A stretch of 9,668 nt of DNA from an uncultured Erysipelotrichales bacterium. Lineage in GTDB: Bacteria; Bacillota_I; Bacilli_A; Erysipelotrichales; Coprobacillaceae. This document shows, in pieces, positions 7,127-9,668 of the stretch; position 1 is the first letter of the stretch; each line of letters opens with the position of its first letter. The notes under the pieces are model-generated. The model had not been told where the DNA came from and searched no databases. It saw only the letters and a program-made list of their open reading frames with translations. The stretch spans positions 3,293-12,960 of the forward strand of contig CAJUJC010000059.1 of assembly GCA_910586805.1 (NCBI GenBank). The letters are read 5' to 3'. The position numbers were made by a program, and so were the translations under genes.

Positions 7127-7140
7127 ACCATGTTTTTTTC
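7110..7140 (+). terminator. Terminator overlapping the stop codon of the GrdB-like gene
   Basis: AACATGGTT (7110-7118) pairs perfectly with AACCATGTT (7126-7134) around a 7-base loop and is followed by seven Ts. The left arm encodes the final residues and the TAA stop lies at the loop/right-arm boundary, so translation and termination signals share the same DNA. Confidence 0.85.
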
Positions 7141-7157
7141 TTCCTACTATAAGGAAA
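7141..7157. promoter_or_regulatory. Operator copy 4 (TTCCTA-N4-AAGGAA), M42 promoter
   Basis: This is the weakest of the four copies, TTCCTA CTAT AAGGAA, with one mismatch in the right half. Its end is exactly 32 bases before TATAAT at 7189, the same geometry as copies 1 and 3, and that supports it despite the mismatch. Confidence 0.65.
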
Positions 7158-7188
7158 GAAACTTAGATATATATTTGTTCTTATCTTT

Positions 7189-7194
7189 TATAAT
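7189..7194 (+). promoter_or_regulatory. -10 box of the M42 peptidase operon
   Basis: A perfect TATAAT with no TTGACA at 17 bases upstream (GATATA there). Transcription should start near 7201, giving a leader of about 18 bases to the ATG at 7219. Confidence 0.68.
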
Positions 7195-7218
7195 AGAGAT
7201 TGAAAGGTGGATGAAAAT

Positions 7219-8271
7219 ATGGATACTTTAAAAATAATGAAAGAATTAACACAAGTGATTGGTATTGCGGGAGATGAAAGACATATATCACAATTAATGA
7301 GAACATACATGGAACCATTATGCGATGAGATTGTTTATGATCATTTAGGTAGTTTTTTTGCAGTGAAAAAAAGTAAGAAAGCTAATGCTCAAAAGGTAAT
7401 GGTATGTGGACACATGGATGAAGTTGGATTTATGATTAATGATATAACAAAGAATGGATTGTTAAAGTTTATTCTTATTGGAGCTATTGACTCTCAGGTT
7501 CTATTGTCTAGTCGAGTACGTGTTGTTACTCAAGAAGGAAAAGAATATGTTGGTGTTATTGGTTGTTCGTTAGATGACGTTACAACTTGTGATGTGAAAA
7601 AAATGTATATTGATTTAGGAGCAACTTCAAAAAATGAAATAGAGGAAATGGGTATATGTGTTGGTGATAGTGCTGTTATGGATGGAGATTTTACAATATT
7701 AAATAATAATCGTATTTTATCTAAAGCATGGGATAATCGTTTTGGTTGTGTTATGGCGATTGAGGTTTTAGAAGCACTTAAAGATGTAGAACTAGATTAT
7801 GATTTATATATTGGGGCTACTGTTCAAGAAGAAGTTGGGATGCGTGGTGCTACAACAGCAACTGGTTTGATTCGACCAGATATGGGCATTGTGATGGATT
7901 GTCCATCTGCTAATGATTATAAAGGAAAAGATGATGAAATTGGTCAATTAGGAAAAGGTGTTCTTATTCGTTATTATGATAAGGGAATGATGCCTAATCG
8001 TGCTTTATTGAATTATTTAGTGAAAACTTGTCAAGATAATCAAATTCCACATCAATACTTTTATAATATGGGACAAACTGATTCAGCATGGATTCATAAA
8101 TTATTTGCAGGATGCCCAACATTGAGTATGTGTATTTGTGCAAGGGGTGGACATACTGGTAATTCTATGATAGATATTCATGATTATAAAAGTGCTAAAA
8201 AGGCAATTATAAATATTCTTACTTCTATTGATCATTCTCAAATTCAAGCTTTTAAAGAAGAAAATAGATAA
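7219..8271 (+). CDS. M42-family metallopeptidase (FrvX/aminopeptidase-like), copy 1
   Basis: This 350-residue cytoplasmic enzyme belongs to the M42 family of di-metal aminopeptidases, which often assemble into large tetrahedral complexes. The metal and catalytic residues appear complete: His65 and Asp67 (GHMDEVGF), bridging Asp172 (KAWDNRFG), catalytic Glu204 and metal Glu205 (VQEEVGMRGA), Asp227 (GIVMDC) and His312 (RGGHTG). The start at 7219 is preferred over the in-frame GTG at 7207, because AAAGGTGG at 7203-7210 is the ribosome site and would be consumed by the earlier start. The region around the last histidine (ARGGHTGNS) departs from the usual PTRYMHS of the family and of the adjacent paralogue, which points to a changed substrate pocket. 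M42 members next to PTS genes, such as E. coli frvX, suggest hydrolysis of a phosphorylated imported conjugate; this is inference. Confidence 0.9.
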   Translation: MDTLKIMKELTQVIGIAGDERHISQLMRTYMEPLCDEIVYDHLGSFFAVKKSKKANAQKVMVCGHMDEVGFMINDITKNGLLKFILIGAIDSQVLLSSRVRVVTQEGKEYVGVIGCSLDDVTTCDVKKMYIDLGATSKNEIEEMGICVGDSAVMDGDFTILNNNRILSKAWDNRFGCVMAIEVLEALKDVELDYDLYIGATVQEEVGMRGATTATGLIRPDMGIVMDCPSANDYKGKDDEIGQLGKGVLIRYYDKGMMPNRALLNYLVKTCQDNQIPHQYFYNMGQTDSAWIHKLFAGCPTLSMCICARGGHTGNSMIDIHDYKSAKKAIINILTSIDHSQIQAFKEENR

Positions 8272-8283
8272 GAGGTAATCGTT

Positions 8284-9375
8284 ATGTCAAAAAAACCTTA
8301 TGGAACAATGAATCTTCAAATGATTCAGCAATTAAGTGAAGCGCATGGAATATCAGGATGTGAAAAAGAAGTCAGTAGAATTATGAAAAAATATATGGAA
8401 CCATTATGTGATGAAATCACGTATGATCATCTAGGGTCTATTATTGGTTTAAAAAAAGGTCGTAAGGGTCCAAAAATCATGATTGCAGGACATATGGATG
8501 AAGTTGGCTTTATGGTGCGAGAAATAGATGAAAATGGTTTTATAAAAATGTTACCTGTTGGGGGTTGGTGGGGTCATGTATTGCCTTCACAAACACTCTA
8601 TGTTACAACATCAACAGGTCAAAGATACCATGGTGTTGTAGGAAGTAGTGCTCCTCATGGTTTAGCAAAAGAAGTGAAGGAAAAAGTTATTAAACCCATA
8701 GATTTATTTTTGGATCTAGGTGTGGAAAATCGTCAGGAAGTTTTGGATTTAGGTATTCAAATAGGTGATATGATTACACCTGATACAAAATTTGAAGTTA
8801 TGAATAATCCGAATTATTTAATGGGGAAGGCTTGGGATGATCGTTTGTGTGCAGCGGCAGCTATTGAAGTTTTAGAAAGACTTCAAAATGATGATATAGA
8901 AGCTGATGTTTATGCTGTTGGAACAGTTCAAGAAGAAGTTGGATTACGTGGTGCAAGGACAGCTACAAATATGATTCATCCTGATGTTGCTATTGCATTA
9001 GATGTGACAACAGCTATGGATACACCAGTAGATCAAGGAAAAATGAAATTAGGACAAGGTGTTGTTTTAAGTATTATGGATGCTGGAATTATTGGGCATA
9101 AAGCATTACTTAAAGAAATGGAGTCTATTTGCCATGATCTTGATTTGGATATTCATTATGATATGATGACAGTTGGTGGGACTGATGCTGATAATATTCA
9201 TAAAGCTTATGATGGTGTTGTGTGTATGACATTAAGTATTCCTACACGTTATATGCATTCTCATAGATTGATTATTCATCGTAAAGATTATGTTCAAACT
9301 GTAGAAGCCATTGCAGAATTATGCCGTCGTTTAGATTGGAAAAAATATAAGGAACTTAATGAAGGAATAAGGTAG
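8284..9375 (+). CDS. M42-family metallopeptidase (FrvX/aminopeptidase-like), copy 2
   Basis: This 363-residue M42 enzyme has a canonical active site: His70 and Asp72 (AGHMDEVGF), Asp185 (KAWDDRL), Glu217 and Glu218 (VQEEVGLRGA), Asp240 (IALD) and His325 (PTRYMHS). The spacing closely follows that of characterised tetrahedral aminopeptidases. VGGTDADNI in the C-terminal part is also typical. It begins 12 bases after the stop of copy 1, with AAGAGGT as ribosome site and no terminator between, so the two are co-transcribed. Both proteins share YMEPLCDEI-YDHLGS and much of the core, indicating an old tandem duplication. Copy 2 kept family-typical loops while copy 1 diverged. They may form mixed complexes or act on successive bonds. 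Aminopeptidase is the safest label; glucanase annotations given to some M42 members are less certain. Confidence 0.92.
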   Translation: MSKKPYGTMNLQMIQQLSEAHGISGCEKEVSRIMKKYMEPLCDEITYDHLGSIIGLKKGRKGPKIMIAGHMDEVGFMVREIDENGFIKMLPVGGWWGHVLPSQTLYVTTSTGQRYHGVVGSSAPHGLAKEVKEKVIKPIDLFLDLGVENRQEVLDLGIQIGDMITPDTKFEVMNNPNYLMGKAWDDRLCAAAAIEVLERLQNDDIEADVYAVGTVQEEVGLRGARTATNMIHPDVAIALDVTTAMDTPVDQGKMKLGQGVVLSIMDAGIIGHKALLKEMESICHDLDLDIHYDMMTVGGTDADNIHKAYDGVVCMTLSIPTRYMHSHRLIIHRKDYVQTVEAIAELCRRLDWKKYKELNEGIR

Positions 9376-9398
9376 TAAACTAGAAATAGAGTTAAAAG

Positions 9399-9433
9399 AC
9401 AATGTTTATCATATTGAGAACATTGTTTTTTTT
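9399..9433 (+). terminator. Rho-independent terminator after the M42 pair
   Basis: ACAATGTT (9399-9406) and AACATTGT (9419-9426) form an 8-bp stem with a 12-base loop, followed directly by a run of eight Ts. It closes the PTS/M42 locus. Confidence 0.85.
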
Positions 9434-9534
9434 GTATAGTGAGAAATTATTGAGAAAAAATTGGGAAAAATGTGAGACCAATTAGTATAGATTTTATGTT
9501 ATCATTGATTTAGTTATTAAATAAATATTATAGT

Positions 9535-9549
9535 ATTGCTATTAGCAAT
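9535..9549. promoter_or_regulatory. Palindrome ATTGCT-ATT-AGCAAT, candidate operator
   Basis: This perfect 6-bp inverted repeat with a 3-base centre overlaps the candidate -35 (TTGCTA, 9537-9542) of the downstream gene. A repressor bound here would block the promoter. It differs from the TTTCCTA/TAGGAA operators, so the downstream gene appears to be under separate control. Confidence 0.45.
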
Positions 9550-9564
9550 GTATTGTGCTATCAT
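9537..9564 (+). promoter_or_regulatory. Candidate promoter of the gene at the right edge
   Basis: TTGCTA (9537-9542), 16 bases, then TGCTATCAT, an extended -10 one base from consensus (TATCAT at 9559-9564). Transcription would begin near 9571, just before the hairpin at 9576-9613. A weaker alternative is TTGATT (9505-9510) with TATAGT (9529-9534) at 18-base spacing. Confidence 0.5.
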
Positions 9565-9575
9565 GTTATTGTCAT

Positions 9576-9613
9576 ATCTCCTTCATTAAATATAAAAAAT
9601 ATTTAAAGGAGGT
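9576..9613 (+). promoter_or_regulatory. Hairpin predicted to sequester the ribosome binding site
   Basis: ATCTCCTT (9576-9583) can pair with AAGGAGGT (9606-9613), with one G-U pair, and TAAATAT (9587-9593) with ATATTTA (9599-9605) around a five-A loop; a 3-base CAT bulge lies on the left arm. The right arm is the Shine-Dalgarno AAAGGAGG for the ATG at 9623. If the promoter at 9537-9564 is used, this structure is at the very 5' end of the mRNA and could limit translation. Confidence 0.5.
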
Positions 9614-9622
9614 AAAATAGAA

Positions 9623-9668
9623 ATGTGCTTAAATATTTTAAAACAGGATTTAACTTTAAAGGACTACT
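9623..9668 (+). CDS. Start of an unidentified gene (3' partial)
   Basis: An ATG at 9623 follows a strong AAAGGAGG at 9605-9612 and opens a frame of 15 codons, MCLNILKQDLTLKDY, which runs off the window. The good ribosome site and candidate promoter support a real start, but the fragment is too short to assign a family. It is separated from the M42 genes by a terminator and has a different operator-like palindrome, so it probably belongs to another unit. Confidence 0.6.
   Translation, partial: MCLNILKQDLTLKDY

Noticed and set aside
6602..7140. Possible selenoprotein, given similarity to GrdB
   Set aside because: No in-frame TGA occurs within the gene, and it ends with TAA followed immediately by a terminator.
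7207..7218. GTG start for the first M42 peptidase
   Set aside because: The GTG lies inside the AAAGGTGG that serves the ATG at 7219, and has no ribosome site of its own.
1..9668. CRISPR arrays, tRNA or rRNA genes, insertion sequences, phage attachment sites
   Set aside because: No regularly spaced direct repeats, cloverleaf-like segments, transposase motifs or flanking inverted repeats were seen on either strand.

Overview
The window is AT-rich and has Firmicutes features: AAGGAGG-type ribosome binding sites, TATAAT promoters, stem-loop plus T-run terminators and a Gram-positive wall-sorting tail. Base composition and gene types (InlB-type repeat adhesin, PRD regulator, Lac-family PTS, stand-alone GrdB-like protein) suggest a gut Firmicute, perhaps Erysipelotrichia/Coprobacillaceae or a relative. 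The taxonomic placement is inference.

Layout, all genes on the + strand. (1) 3-1808: the 3' part of a cell-wall-anchored repeat protein whose start lies before the window, followed by a terminator. (2) 1809-2163: an AT-rich regulatory gap. (3) 2164-4682: a PRD/PTS-domain transcriptional regulator and an RDD-family membrane protein, overlapping by one base. (4) 4768-6132: a Lac/cellobiose-family PTS EIIC permease with its own terminator. (5) 6268-7126: a PTS EIIB and an overlapping short protein resembling the N-terminal part of glycine/betaine reductase GrdB, ending in a terminator that includes the stop codon. (6) 7219-9375: two tandem M42-family metallopeptidases, then a terminator. (7) 9376-9668: a promoter region, a hairpin that would pair with a Shine-Dalgarno sequence, and the first 15 codons of a new gene.

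The most striking signal is regulatory. A near-palindrome, TTTCCTA-(4-5 nt)-TAGGAA, occurs in four gaps: before the regulator, EIIC, EIIB and first M42 genes. Each copy ends 32-33 nt upstream of a perfect TATAAT box, and none of these promoters has a recognisable TTGACA -35. The predicted leaders are very short (about 11-22 nt), leaving no room for an antitermination hairpin. The simplest reading is that the PRD protein is a DNA-binding activator of its own gene and of three further transcription units. This ties the dispersed units into one regulon.

Together the genes look like a PTS-fed catabolic locus. Its logic is that of the E. coli frv genes (PTS + M42 hydrolase + PRD regulator), but it adds a GrdB-N-like protein, a duplicated M42 enzyme and an RDD membrane protein. 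A plausible but unproven substrate is a sugar-amino acid or other amide-containing conjugate: imported and phosphorylated by the PTS, then hydrolysed by the M42 enzymes. The GrdB-like protein could have a redox or ligand-binding role. No EIIA gene for the transporter is visible and would have to be supplied from elsewhere.
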